DNA of 64,000 nt, from contig CAKPCL010000003.1 in assembly GCA_934141605.1 (NCBI GenBank), positions 1 to 64,000 on the forward strand, given 5' to 3'. Shown here in pieces: positions 54,802-63,927 of the stretch. A program made the translations under genes and the position numbers. Each line of letters opens with the position of its first letter. Within the stretch, counting starts at the first letter, position 1. The stretch is from an uncultured Clostridia bacterium. GTDB taxonomy: Bacteria > Bacillota > Clostridia > TANB77 > CAG-508. The notes under the pieces were generated by a model. That model was not told where the DNA came from and ran no database searches. It saw only the letters and a program-made list of their open reading frames with translations.

Positions 54802-56893
54802 TTAAAATGATGACGAAGACATACTAGCAAATGAGCTTGACATACTTGTTAGTCCTATAAATACTAGTGGAACTATTAAGTATCCTACAAACATACATAC
54901 CATTGGTGCAAAACCTATAACTCTTCCTATCATTTCTTTTCGTTTTATCAATCTTTCATTTGACTCTTTTCGTTTTTCTCTGTAATATTCTCTTTCAGAA
55001 TCTAATTCATCAAATGCGTCTTTTATAGGGATTTTTTCAACTGCTGCTTGCATGCTTTCTACAATTCTTATTAAAGGCATATATGAAATGTCATTTTTTA
55101 ATTCTTCTAGAGCTTCCCATGCTCCTGCTTCATAGTTATTAACACATCTTGTAATTTGACTTTTAAATATATTTGAATATCTTTCTAGCCACTCCAATAT
55201 TATTTCTACATTTACTCTTTCTATTCTCATAAGCATAAGTATAATTGTCTGGAATTGCATTACTTCGTCTTCCATTTCTAATTGTCTCATTTTTGATTGG
55301 AACATTAAAATCCAAATTGGAGACATATACCCAACTATTGAGAATACACATGCTAATAATATTTCAAACCATTGCAAATATTCACTATTTACTATTTTTA
55401 ATTTTTCATAAATTCTTTTTGCAGCAGTTGCTATTTCTTCGTCTGTTGAGTCTGTATAATATTGTGACCTTCTTAATGCTCTTTCTATTTCTTTTTGAGT
55501 TGTTTTAGTTTTTCCTCTAAACATATTCAAAAATACATTGTCTTGTTTTGTTAATTCCATAGCTTTTGCTTCATCTTTGGCTGTTAAGCCTCCGGATCAA
55601 GTCGTAATCTGTCGTTGGTTGCGTATATTCATAGTCAATAGCAATTTGATGTAAGTATGAAAATATCATAATTGATACCACAAATGTTACTATGCTAAGA
55701 CATATTCTATTTATATATACCCACTCTATTTTTAAAGATGATGCCGCATCTTTAAGTAAGTCTTTTACTTTTTTATATTCTTTTGTTCCTTCTTTTGGTA
55801 AGAACAAATCAACTATCTTTTTAACTATTTTGTTTTTATATATTTTTTGTTGCCATGGGTTTTCCGTGTTTTTTGTATTCATGTCTACTGAGCCATTGTC
55901 TTTAAGTTTTCTAACTAATATGTATGATACAAATGTTATTATTAATATTAGTATTTGTACTATTGTTCCTGATTTACCATAATACCAGTTCTTAACAAAT
56001 GAGAAGTTAGATACTGCCCAATTTTTTAATGGTTCTAATAGTAAAACTGGTGCTATTGATATAAAAGATAAACTTCTAAATACATAATTTAATTTATCTC
56101 TTTTTAATATTTCCAATTGCATTTCTTGTGCTATATTATCAATATTTTTTAAATATAATGATGCTCCATCTACTTGTCTATCACCAAATTCCTTTGTTAG
56201 ATATGATAGTCCAGCAAATTCTTTTAAGAAGTTATTAGGAGCAACATCATAATATTTTTCAAGTTCTGTTTCTGGATCATCTGAAATTAATATTTCATAA
56301 ATCTTTTCACCTTGTCTTGATATTTCTTTTTCGTCGTCTTGTGATACTTGATAAATTGCTTCTTCTACCATATTAAATTCATGGTAAGCATGTCTTATTT
56401 CTGAGAAAAAGTTTATTTGCTGTTCTAGTAAAGCGTCGTCTTTTTTATCTACTGAGCTTTCTATTAATATGTCAATCATAAATAGTTCAAATATTAATAA
56501 TATGAACATTAATAGATAATTGCTTCTTGTAAATAAAATTGTAAGAATAACTAATGGGAGTAATATAGCAAGTGCCTTTGTCATTATTTTTGCTGAGTCT
56601 CTTCTGGTTGCATATTCGTCATCTATATTTAATATTTCTAATCTTCTTCTTAATTTTAATATGTATTTCTTTATAAATGGGATTCTTCTATATGTTAAAT
56701 ATAATCTTTGATATATTACTTCTGATGAAAATTTTCCTGATTTAGTTCCTTGTTGAAGTTTTTGTATCTGCTTATATTCAGATTTCTGCATCTTTTTAGA
56801 TAATATATAATATGCTATTCCTATTATTGCTATCAATGCAACTGATATTCCCATTATTACATATATTATTTTGTTTGACACTTGTTTTTTCAC
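54802..56893 (-). CDS. TadB/TadC-like pilus platform protein (T2SS F-type), joined by a +1 shift at CGG
   Basis: Two ORFs, 440 residues (56893-55571) and 252 residues (55560-54802), become one of 696 residues when the C of CGGA (55594-55591) is skipped: the sequence reads TDYDLIGGLTAKDEAKAMELTKQDN with no gap. The second ORF's Met is then internal; it lacks a good ribosome site. Membrane segments lie at about 15-30, 105-150, 285-335 and 420-435 in the first part and at two places in the second. Inner-membrane platform of the pilus, next to the TadA ATPase gene. Alternatively, two separate proteins, TadB and TadC. Confidence 0.82.
55591..55594 (-). other. candidate CGG +1 frameshift site 4 (TadB/C-like)
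   Basis: In frame ATC CGG AGG CTT, with a stop 7 codons after CGG. Shifted: ATC GGA GGC TTA, and the frame then stays open for over 260 codons through the next ORF. Confidence 0.8.
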
Positions 56894-56901
56894 CTCCTAG
56901 T

Positions 56902-58815
56902 TTATATATCTTTTTTTACTCTTCTAGTTCTTTTTTTCCAGTGTTTTTCTACAAATCTGTCAAAATCTTCTAAGTCTGATTCGTCCATATTTTCTCTCAT
57001 ACCGCGTAAGTTTTCATCTGTTATTGGATTTGTTATTACATATTCTCCATCAACATATTCTAATATATTTCTGTATGTGTATAATTGTTTGTCTGTTACT
57101 TTTTCAAAATAATGTGTTGCGTTATCAAAGAATTTATCAAATTTACCTTCTAATGTCTTTTCTTTTCTATGGTCAAATGTGTATTCGTTTTTGTCTTCAA
57201 TTGGTATACACTCTGTTATTCTTTCTACATATCTTTTTCCTCTGAAGTCTTTCTTTAAATGTATATCAAAGTTTAATACTTGTACAACTTGTTCTTCTGC
57301 TGTTTTTTCGTTTTTGAATACTCCTGTTCTTAACATTGAGTTTCTTAGTGCTGTTACTAAGTTAGGAAATGTTTTAGCGTGGTGTGTAAATAATGTAAAC
57401 TTAGATGCAACTTGGGCTGCTTGTATCATCCAAGATGCTACGGGGTCTGTTGCAACCTCTCCTATGATGTTAACAGAACCGTCAGTTTTCTTTTGAACAT
57501 CCAAACCTTCTTGTCCAGATATTGTGTCTGTTTCACGAAATGTTAAGATGTTTCTTGTTGGATAAATTTTTCTTAAGTGCAACTCAAATGCTGTTTCTTG
57601 AACTCTTATGTTCATTGTTTCATATATATTTTCTATCATGCCCATAAGCATTGTTGTTTTACCACAACCTTGCTCACCAGTGATTGATATAATTCTTGCT
57701 CCTTTTACTAAGTATTTTAGTAATTCTATTGAGTCTTCACAACCTGGTTCTCCTTTAAACCATTGTTCTAGTGTTGAACGCTTAACATCGAACTTTCTTA
57801 CGAAGAATGCCCATGTTTCAGAGAAGCTTGGTCTAACAACAACTACACGAGAACCGTCTTTCATTTCATTGATTTTATATCCATTTGTATCTGATAATTG
57901 TCCTGGATTGTTGTATTTATATATATTTTGACATACTCTTTTTAATTCTGCTTCTGTTCCAAAGCTTAAAAATGCTAAACGAATTGATTTACCTTGGAAA
58001 AATATCCAAATACTATCACATGCTCTTGGTACTTTGTGTTCTGAAACTTGTACTAAGTAATCAGTATCTGATGTTTGTGCTACTTGGCTTAAAAAGCTTT
58101 CTGGAAGTCCTGATACACCACCAGATATACCATCTATGTTCATGTCTCTTATTTCATCTATACTGCTATATCCTTTATAATGTTGATATATCCTTTGTAC
58201 AACTACTGATAGTTTGTCAGTAAAATCTAATTGTAAGTTTTCTTGTTCGAATATATCTTCTATTTCTCTTGCAGTTATAACATATGATGGTTTTGTTTCT
58301 CCTTCAATATATTTTAATTCTGCTAAATGATATTTTTTAATTATTTCTGTTAATGCTTCATATCCAAAATCTTTTTTATACATATATAAAAGAATATCAA
58401 ATTTATCTTGTGGTGTTAATAATGACGGGATATCAAATGGTATAGATTTTGATATATTTGCTTCGTTTACTCCATATTCTTTTGAAAGCAAGTCAAATAT
58501 CAATTCTTTTACATATTTCTTGTCATTTACATCACCATATGTACAACCTTTTAAGGCTTTCTTTAATTCATATTTTTTATTTTTTCTTCTTTTTAACTCT
58601 TCTTCTGAAAGACCTATATCATATAAGTTTACTTTTGTTATTTCGTCTAATCTTTTCTTAACAAATTCTTGCATTTTTTCTAGTGTATAAGTCTTATCAT
58701 CTACATTAATAATATCTTCTGTTGGTGCTTCTTTTTTCTTTTTTAAGAAATAATATACTGCCACACCTGCTATTACTAAAACAACTAGAGTTAATAATAT
58801 GTTTGTTATTGTCAT
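56902..58815 (-). CDS. tadA: TadA/CpaF-type secretion ATPase with N-terminal membrane anchor
   Basis: 637 residues. Residues 5-24 are a membrane helix (NILLTLVVLVIAGVAVYYFL), which is unusual for this cytoplasmic ATPase family. The C-terminal half is the motor: Walker A GEQGCGKTTM (Gly-Gln-Gly-Cys replacing the common Gly-Thr-Gly-Ser), Walker B-like VNIIGEVATDPVASW, and FTHHAKTFPNLVTALRN with the conserved His pair. Powers pilus assembly. Sits 8 nt ahead of the platform gene. Confidence 0.88.
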   Translation of the reverse strand: MTITNILLTLVVLVIAGVAVYYFLKKKKEAPTEDIINVDDKTYTLEKMQEFVKKRLDEITKVNLYDIGLSEEELKRRKNKKYELKKALKGCTYGDVNDKKYVKELIFDLLSKEYGVNEANISKSIPFDIPSLLTPQDKFDILLYMYKKDFGYEALTEIIKKYHLAELKYIEGETKPSYVITAREIEDIFEQENLQLDFTDKLSVVVQRIYQHYKGYSSIDEIRDMNIDGISGGVSGLPESFLSQVAQTSDTDYLVQVSEHKVPRACDSIWIFFQGKSIRLAFLSFGTEAELKRVCQNIYKYNNPGQLSDTNGYKINEMKDGSRVVVVRPSFSETWAFFVRKFDVKRSTLEQWFKGEPGCEDSIELLKYLVKGARIISITGEQGCGKTTMLMGMIENIYETMNIRVQETAFELHLRKIYPTRNILTFRETDTISGQEGLDVQKKTDGSVNIIGEVATDPVASWMIQAAQVASKFTLFTHHAKTFPNLVTALRNSMLRTGVFKNEKTAEEQVVQVLNFDIHLKKDFRGKRYVERITECIPIEDKNEYTFDHRKEKTLEGKFDKFFDNATHYFEKVTDKQLYTYRNILEYVDGEYVITNPITDENLRGMRENMDESDLEDFDRFVEKHWKKRTRRVKKDI

Positions 58816-58837
58816 TGATATTCTCCCTTTCTATATT

Positions 58838-59695
58838 TTACATTTTTGATTGTAATTCTTGAAGTCTATATACAATATTTTCTGATGCTCTTTTTACTTC
58901 TTCAATAAAAATTGCATTTCTATCTTCTGAGTCAATATTTTTTCTTAAGCTTAAGAATAAGTCTGGTACTCCTGCTTCGTTTGCTGCTTCAAAATAAAGT
59001 GTATTATATGGTATTGTCAATATCTGATTTTTTTCTTCCAAATATCTTGTGATATTTTTTGAATTGTATTTTGAGTATTTGTCATATCTTCCTACTAGTA
59101 TAAGTGTTCTTGGTGATTTTAACAATTCATCATTTTCTTTCTTTTCTTTTAATTTTTTCAAACTACTATAATTTTGGCTTGTGTTTACTACTACTAAGTC
59201 TGATCTGTCTAATATTTGTTCTCTTATGTTTTCGTCTATATTTTCATCTAAGTCTACAAAAACTTTATCATAATATAATTTTGCTACATTGATTAAATCA
59301 ACATATTCTTCTACTATATCTTTTTCTTGTAAATCTTCATATATTTCTTTTTTTTCTGTTCCAAAAATAACTTCAAGTCTATCTTTAAATACTACTCTTG
59401 TATAGTTTGTAATTATTTCAGGTGTTAATTTGTTACTTCTTGCTATTTTTGCTATTCCTTCTATTCCATTTTCTGTATCTAGAGTTTGTTTTGCTCCACC
59501 AAATATTCCTTTTCTGTTTTTAAGAAATTGTTTTTCTTCGAAATAGCAATTTCTTATTTTGTCTTCTTTATTTGTTGTAGATATTATCAATATTCTATTG
59601 TTATATTCAATTGCCATATTAGTTGCAATTGCAACTAATGACATTGTTTTTCCTGTTTCCTCATCTAAATTGTTAACAAATGTTATTACTGACAT
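58838..59695 (-). CDS. ParA/CpaE-like protein of the Tad locus
   Basis: 285 residues. ParA/MinD-type fold: the first loop NNLDEETGKTMS keeps GKT but not the Lys-Gly-Gly start of a deviant Walker A; a later VFVDLDENIDENI strand stands in for Walker B. CpaE-like proteins position pilus machinery at the pole. It ends 22 nt before tadA. Confidence 0.72.
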   Translation of the reverse strand: MSVITFVNNLDEETGKTMSLVAIATNMAIEYNNRILIISTTNKEDKIRNCYFEEKQFLKNRKGIFGGAKQTLDTENGIEGIAKIARSNKLTPEIITNYTRVVFKDRLEVIFGTEKKEIYEDLQEKDIVEEYVDLINVAKLYYDKVFVDLDENIDENIREQILDRSDLVVVNTSQNYSSLKKLKEKKENDELLKSPRTLILVGRYDKYSKYNSKNITRYLEEKNQILTIPYNTLYFEAANEAGVPDLFLSLRKNIDSEDRNAIFIEEVKRASENIVYRLQELQSKM

Positions 59696-59697
59696 TG

Positions 59698-60390
59698 TTA
59701 TACTCCTCTTTCTATAATTTTTATAGCTTTTCTTATGTTTGAATCCCTTTTTTGTTCTAATATTTGTTGTGCAATATATCCTATACTATCTTTGTATTGT
59801 ACGCTCAATTTTTTGAATTTTATTTTTTGAACTCTTTGATTTTCTGCTATTACATTTAAGTCTCCGTTTTCAATAGGAAAATATATTCTTTCTTCGTCCC
59901 AGTTAACTTTACAATCTGATGCTAAAAAGTTTAAATAGTCATCATCTTCTTTTAACATCTCACTTGAAAATAAAATTTTTGTTAAGTTTAATTGTGTTTT
60001 TAAAGATTTTAGGATTTCTATTCCCCTTTTTAAAGAGAATATATCAAATGATGTTACAAAATAATTTCTGTCTGCATTTTCTAGTTGAAGTTCTGTTATT
60101 CGTTCTTCTGTGTCGCAATCTACAAGTAAAATGTCATATGTAAAGTCTTCTGAATTTCCTACATATTTTTTGATTTCTTCTACATTTTTAAATCCTATTG
60201 CTACATCTATATCTTCAAAAGAAGTTATATATGATACTGTAGGATCTATTGCTGGAACTACATATTTTGCTTTTTGATTTATTGTTGAATCTAAAATTAA
60301 GACTTTTTGTTTCATTGTTGTTAGTATTTTAGCTATATTCAATAACATATCTGTTTTGTCATAAGCTCCTATGAATCCTATCTTTTTCAT
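59698..60390 (-). CDS. second ParA-like protein, degenerate P-loop
   Basis: 230 residues, same fold (GFIGAYDKTDMLLNIAKIL, VLILDST, DILLVDCDTEERI) but the Walker A is reduced to YDKTD, so ATP hydrolysis is doubtful. Abuts the first ParA-like gene by 2 nt. The pair may form a heterodimer. Confidence 0.68.
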   Translation of the reverse strand: MKKIGFIGAYDKTDMLLNIAKILTTMKQKVLILDSTINQKAKYVVPAIDPTVSYITSFEDIDVAIGFKNVEEIKKYVGNSEDFTYDILLVDCDTEERITELQLENADRNYFVTSFDIFSLKRGIEILKSLKTQLNLTKILFSSEMLKEDDDYLNFLASDCKVNWDEERIYFPIENGDLNVIAENQRVQKIKFKKLSVQYKDSIGYIAQQILEQKRDSNIRKAIKIIERGV

Positions 60391-60412
60391 ATATAACTCT
60401 TCCCTTCATTTG

Positions 60413-61498
60413 TTATTTTGTTCCCAAAGAATCTAAATATTCTTTTCTCTTTTCTTTAGAATTTGTTATGCTTTCTTGAATTTGTGTTTTTAAGTTTTCT
60501 TCTCCTTCTTGTCCGTTGCTATTGATTAATGGGTTTAATACATTGTTTCTAATTGTTTCTTGGCTTTGCATATATCTAGAAATTAAAGCATTTTTAGATT
60601 TTTGGACTATATTAGGATCACTTTCTATTAATCTCATAACTTCACCAGTTGGTACATATGTTGGTGTAGCTGCTGTTTGTAATCCTGCTTCTGTATATAT
60701 TGTTGCTTTAAGTTGTGAACCTGCTATTTTTGCTGCTTCAACTATAGCATTGTTCATAGTTATAATTTCTTCTTCTGTTAGTTTTAACCATATAGTTTCG
60801 TCATCATCTACTCCGTTTATTTGTGGTATTTCAACTTGTTTTTTTGAAATTACTATGTAATCTTGTCCTGATGGTAATGCTAGTCTAATGTCTATGTATT
60901 CTCCTGTTTGTAATTGTGTTGGTAATGTTATTACATTGTATTCTACTCTTCTTAAATCATCTGTTGTTTTTTCAGTTGATTTTGATATTGTATCTATTGT
61001 TATAACAGTGTTTTTATTCATATTAACTTTAGCTATTATAGGGTCTTCTGAAAGTTCTACATATTCTTTTTGTCCATTTTGTTCTATGTAATAACTTCCT
61101 GTTTCACTTTCTGTTTTTATTTCATATTTACCACCGTTTTTAGATAAATATAATGTTGCTACATTGTTTTTATATTCAGTTATAATTTCATTTCCTTCTT
61201 TATCAGATAATGCATAGTTTTCTAGTATTGATAAATCACCTATTGCATTACTTGGTACTAAAGTTTTGTTTATTGTTTGTTGTTTTAACATATCTGTTGT
61301 TATTACTTGTCCTGATATTATATCTTGTGATATAACCCAAACTTTCACGCTATTAGCTTTTTCAGTTGCTTCTTTTTCTTTATAATTTTTTAATTGTAAA
61401 AATAAAAGTGCTATTACAATTCCTGTTATAACTAGTGTTACTAACACTCCTAATAAAAATGAATTTCTTGCTTTTCTTTGCATTGGATTTGTTGCCAT
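60413..61498 (-). CDS. CpaB/RcpC-like SAF-domain pilus protein
   Basis: 361 residues. An N-terminal membrane helix (about 14-32, LLGVLVTLVITGIVIALLFL), then a SAF domain (VWVISQDIISGQVITTDMLKQQ). A central repeat-like part holds LSEDPIIAKVNMNKNTVIT, a second SAF-like half. In diderms CpaB helps assemble the secretin; here no outer membrane is expected, so it is probably a periplasm-equivalent scaffold. First gene of the operon; GGAGG upstream. Confidence 0.85.
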   Translation of the reverse strand: MATNPMQRKARNSFLLGVLVTLVITGIVIALLFLQLKNYKEKEATEKANSVKVWVISQDIISGQVITTDMLKQQTINKTLVPSNAIGDLSILENYALSDKEGNEIITEYKNNVATLYLSKNGGKYEIKTESETGSYYIEQNGQKEYVELSEDPIIAKVNMNKNTVITIDTISKSTEKTTDDLRRVEYNVITLPTQLQTGEYIDIRLALPSGQDYIVISKKQVEIPQINGVDDDETIWLKLTEEEIITMNNAIVEAAKIAGSQLKATIYTEAGLQTAATPTYVPTGEVMRLIESDPNIVQKSKNALISRYMQSQETIRNNVLNPLINSNGQEGEENLKTQIQESITNSKEKRKEYLDSLGTK

Positions 61499-61532
61499 GA
61501 CAAATTCCTCCTTGTTTTTTATTCTCTATTAC

Positions 61533-61561
61533 ATTTTACATCAAATAAGTCTTTAAATCAA
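61533..61561 (-). promoter_or_regulatory. promoter of the Tad-like operon
   Basis: On the minus strand TTGATT (61561-61556), 17-nt spacer, TAAAAT (61538-61533), about 30 nt before the CpaB-like gene. Confidence 0.7.
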
Positions 61562-61620
61562 CAAAATATAGCTGTGTAACAAAAAATTAATATTTTTGTA
61601 ATATTTTTGTAATATTTTGT

Positions 61621-62491
61621 TTAACAAAACTTTTCTAATGCCTTTTTTACTCCTTCATTGTCATTGCTTTCTGTGACATAATCGGCTATTTGTCTAACTA
61701 CCGGTGTACTTTGTCCCATAGCTATTCCGAGTCCGGCATTTTCTATCATTTTTTTGTCATTTATGTTGTCACCGAATTGCAATTACTTGTTCTTTATCTA
61801 TATTTAATTTATTTATTAAATATTCCATAGCATTCCATTTGTCTACATCTTTTAAAGAAATTTCGGTATAATAATATTCTATGCTTACATCTTCTGTTCC
61901 CTGTTTTATTGTTTTTCTTGACATGTGTCCAACATCTAAAACATCGATATTTGATATTTCTCTTAATTTTCTTATTATTGAATTAAATATCGTTTTGCTT
62001 TCATCACAAATTGTTAATTTTAAAAATTTTTCATTTTGTGAGTCTCGTATATATTTTTTCATGTTTTCAACTATAGTTATGTTTGTTTTATTTTTTTCTT
62101 CTTTTTTTAAATTTTCTTTGTAGTAATACAAAACATTATATTCGAGTTTTTTTGCTAATATTGTTTCTTCTGTATATATATTATAGGAGATGCTATTGTT
62201 CTCACAAATATCTATTATTTCTAAAATTTTTTGTTTGTCTAAAAATTTTTCGTATATGACTTCATCTTTTTTTATATCATATATTAAAGAGCCATTTCCT
62301 GCTATAAAATAGTTTTCTGAGCCTATTTCTTCTGCTATTGTTTTTATTGAATCTATTGGTCTTCCAGATGCTATTATTACATCTGTTCCTTTTTGTATTG
62401 TTTCTTTTATTGTTTTTTTGGTTTCTTCTGTTACTATTCCATATTTATTTAGCATTGTTCCGTCTAAATCAACGGCTACTAATTTGTACAT
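61621..62491 (-). CDS. HAD-family Cof-type phosphatase, read through a +1 shift at CGG
   Basis: 289 residues with the shift. N-terminal VAVDLDGTML (catalytic Asp pair), IIASGRPIDSIK (motif II). In the unshifted frame it stops at 61769 immediately after ATT CGG TGA. Skipping the C gives IAIGDNINDKKMIENAGLGIAMGQ, the required motif III/IV, and a stop at 61621. Without the shift the enzyme lacks its Mg-binding Asp residues. The ATG at 62491 has AGGAGG; an upstream in-frame ATG at 62545 overlaps the promoter. Promoter: TTGAAA-17-TATAAA at 62517-62545. Confidence 0.85.
61771..61774 (-). other. candidate CGG +1 frameshift site 5 (HAD)
   Basis: In frame ATT CGG TGA; shifted ATT GGT GAC AAC, giving Gly-Asp-Asn of the conserved GDxxND motif. 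The CGG is followed at once by a stop in the 0 frame. Confidence 0.82.
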
Positions 62492-62516
62492 TTGTATTTT
62501 CCTCCTTTTCTGAATT

Positions 62517-62545
62517 TTTATATCATAAATATATATTTTTTTCAA
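62517..62545 (-). promoter_or_regulatory. promoter of the HAD gene
   Basis: On the minus strand TTGAAA (62545-62540), 17-nt spacer, TATAAA (62522-62517). Confidence 0.65.
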
Positions 62546-62716
62546 CTTTTTATAAAATTTTGTTGTAATATTTTGTTGCAGTTTAGTAAATGTTATAAAT
62601 GTTTTACATTTTTTTGTAAAAATTTCCTGTTTATTATTTCTAAATTTGCAAATGATAGTATTAGAAAAAGCAAATGTTTTTTTCTAGAAATGTATATTTG
62701 CAGGAGGTGAATTATA

Positions 62717-62914
62717 ATGGCAAACAATTCAAACAAAAAATTAGTTCCAGAAGCTATGACAGCATTAGATAGATTCAAATATGAAGTTGCTAGCGAAGTT
62801 GGTGTTAATTTAAAAGATGGATATAATGGTGACATCACAGCTAAAGATGCTGGTAGAATAGGTGGTAACATGGTTAAAAAAATGATACAACAAGTTGAAA
62901 ACTCTATGAAATAG
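62717..62914 (+). CDS. alpha/beta-type small acid-soluble spore protein
   Basis: 65 residues: LDRFKYEVASEVGVNLKDGYNGD with the GPR protease cleavage region (EVASEVGV), and DAGRIGGNMVKKMI. Coats spore DNA. AGGAGGTG precedes the start. A sigma-G promoter is expected, but I could not place both boxes with confidence. Confidence 0.95.
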   Translation: MANNSNKKLVPEAMTALDRFKYEVASEVGVNLKDGYNGDITAKDAGRIGGNMVKKMIQQVENSMK

Positions 62915-63018
62915 TTTTTGTTGTTATTATTTTTTGATAGACTAGCTGAATTTACGGCTTAATGATTGAGGGTAGAAAGTTATATTTTGTTTTAATTGAT
63001 ATGATTTTACATATTAAT

Positions 63019-63050
63019 AAAGGCAGGATATGATTTCCTGCCTTTTATTT
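63019..63050. terminator. terminator between SASP and the pilin-like gene
   Basis: Perfect 10-bp stem AAAGGCAGGA/TCCTGCCTTT with T run; works for both strands. Confidence 0.8.
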
Positions 63051-63070
63051 ATTTTTATTGAGATAAATTT

Positions 63071-63307
63071 TTATTTATTGTTTTGTAGATATTTATCATA
63101 TGTTTTTTCATACACATCATTTATATCTTCTTTTTCATATTCTTTTTGAATTTTTTGTATTTCTTTGTATTGTTTTTGCATTTTACTGTTAGAATTAAAA
63201 TATACTCCTAGTACAGTAAAAAGTATAAAAGTCATACTAATTAATACATATAATGTTATTGACCCTTTTTGTTGTCTTATATTTTGATATTTTTTATTTT
63301 TTTTCAT
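63071..63307 (-). CDS. small pilin-like membrane protein
   Basis: 78 residues: KNKKYQNIRQQKGSITLYVLISMTFILF, a basic leader, Lys-Gly and then a hydrophobic helix as in class III or pseudopilin signals, followed by a charged helix (KMQKQYKEIQKIQKEYEKE). Outside the main Tad operon but probably part of the same system. 25 nt after HPF. Confidence 0.65.
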   Translation of the reverse strand: MKKNKKYQNIRQQKGSITLYVLISMTFILFTVLGVYFNSNSKMQKQYKEIQKIQKEYEKEDINDVYEKTYDKYLQNNK

Positions 63308-63332
63308 ATTTATCTCTTTCTTTTTTATATTT

Positions 63333-63860
63333 TTAAGCTTCTGGTTCTACTAAGCCATAATTTTTTCCGTCTTTTAATTTATGTATAACATTTACTTTGC
63401 CTGTTTCAACATTTATAAATGTTAAGAAATTATGTGTTGGACGAGCTTGTAATTCTAAAACTGCATCTTCAGGAGTAATTGGTTTTATTTCATAATAAGA
63501 AGTTTTTATTATTTCATTTGAAATTTCTTCAATATGATTTTTTTCTACTTCCATTGTTTTGATGCTTGCGTCTTTCATCATTTTTTCTTTTTTAGTTTTT
63601 GCTTTTCTTATTTGTCCTTCTAATATGTCTATATCTTTGTCTATAGATGCATACATATCCTTATCTTCTGTTACAGCTCTGAATTTTTCTCCATTTGCTA
63701 ATATGCATATTTCAGCTGTTTGTACATTTTTTTCTGTTTTTAAAGTAACATCTGCTTCGGCATCTTCAAAGTATTTGTCGATTCTGTCTAGTTTTCTTTC
63801 TACATAATCGTTTATTGCTTCTGTTATCTTTAGTTCTTTTCCTATAATTTTTATTTTCAT
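63333..63860 (-). CDS. hpf: ribosome hibernation promoting factor, long form
   Basis: 175 residues. S30AE domain (MKIKIIGKELKITEAINDYVERKLDRIDKYF) and the C-terminal dimerisation domain (IKPITPEDAVLELQARPTHNFLTFIN), so a long HPF that makes 100S ribosome dimers. Promoter TTGCAA-17-TATAAT at 63899-63927. Confidence 0.93.
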   Translation of the reverse strand: MKIKIIGKELKITEAINDYVERKLDRIDKYFEDAEADVTLKTEKNVQTAEICILANGEKFRAVTEDKDMYASIDKDIDILEGQIRKAKTKKEKMMKDASIKTMEVEKNHIEEISNEIIKTSYYEIKPITPEDAVLELQARPTHNFLTFINVETGKVNVIHKLKDGKNYGLVEPEA

Positions 63861-63898
63861 AAAAATCGCTCCCTTCTTTTTTACTTTTGCCTAACTCA

Positions 63899-63927
63899 AT
63901 TATATATTTTATTATTATTTTTTGCAA
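63899..63927 (-). promoter_or_regulatory. promoter of hpf
   Basis: On the minus strand TTGCAA (63927-63922), 17-nt spacer, TATAAT (63904-63899). Confidence 0.7.
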
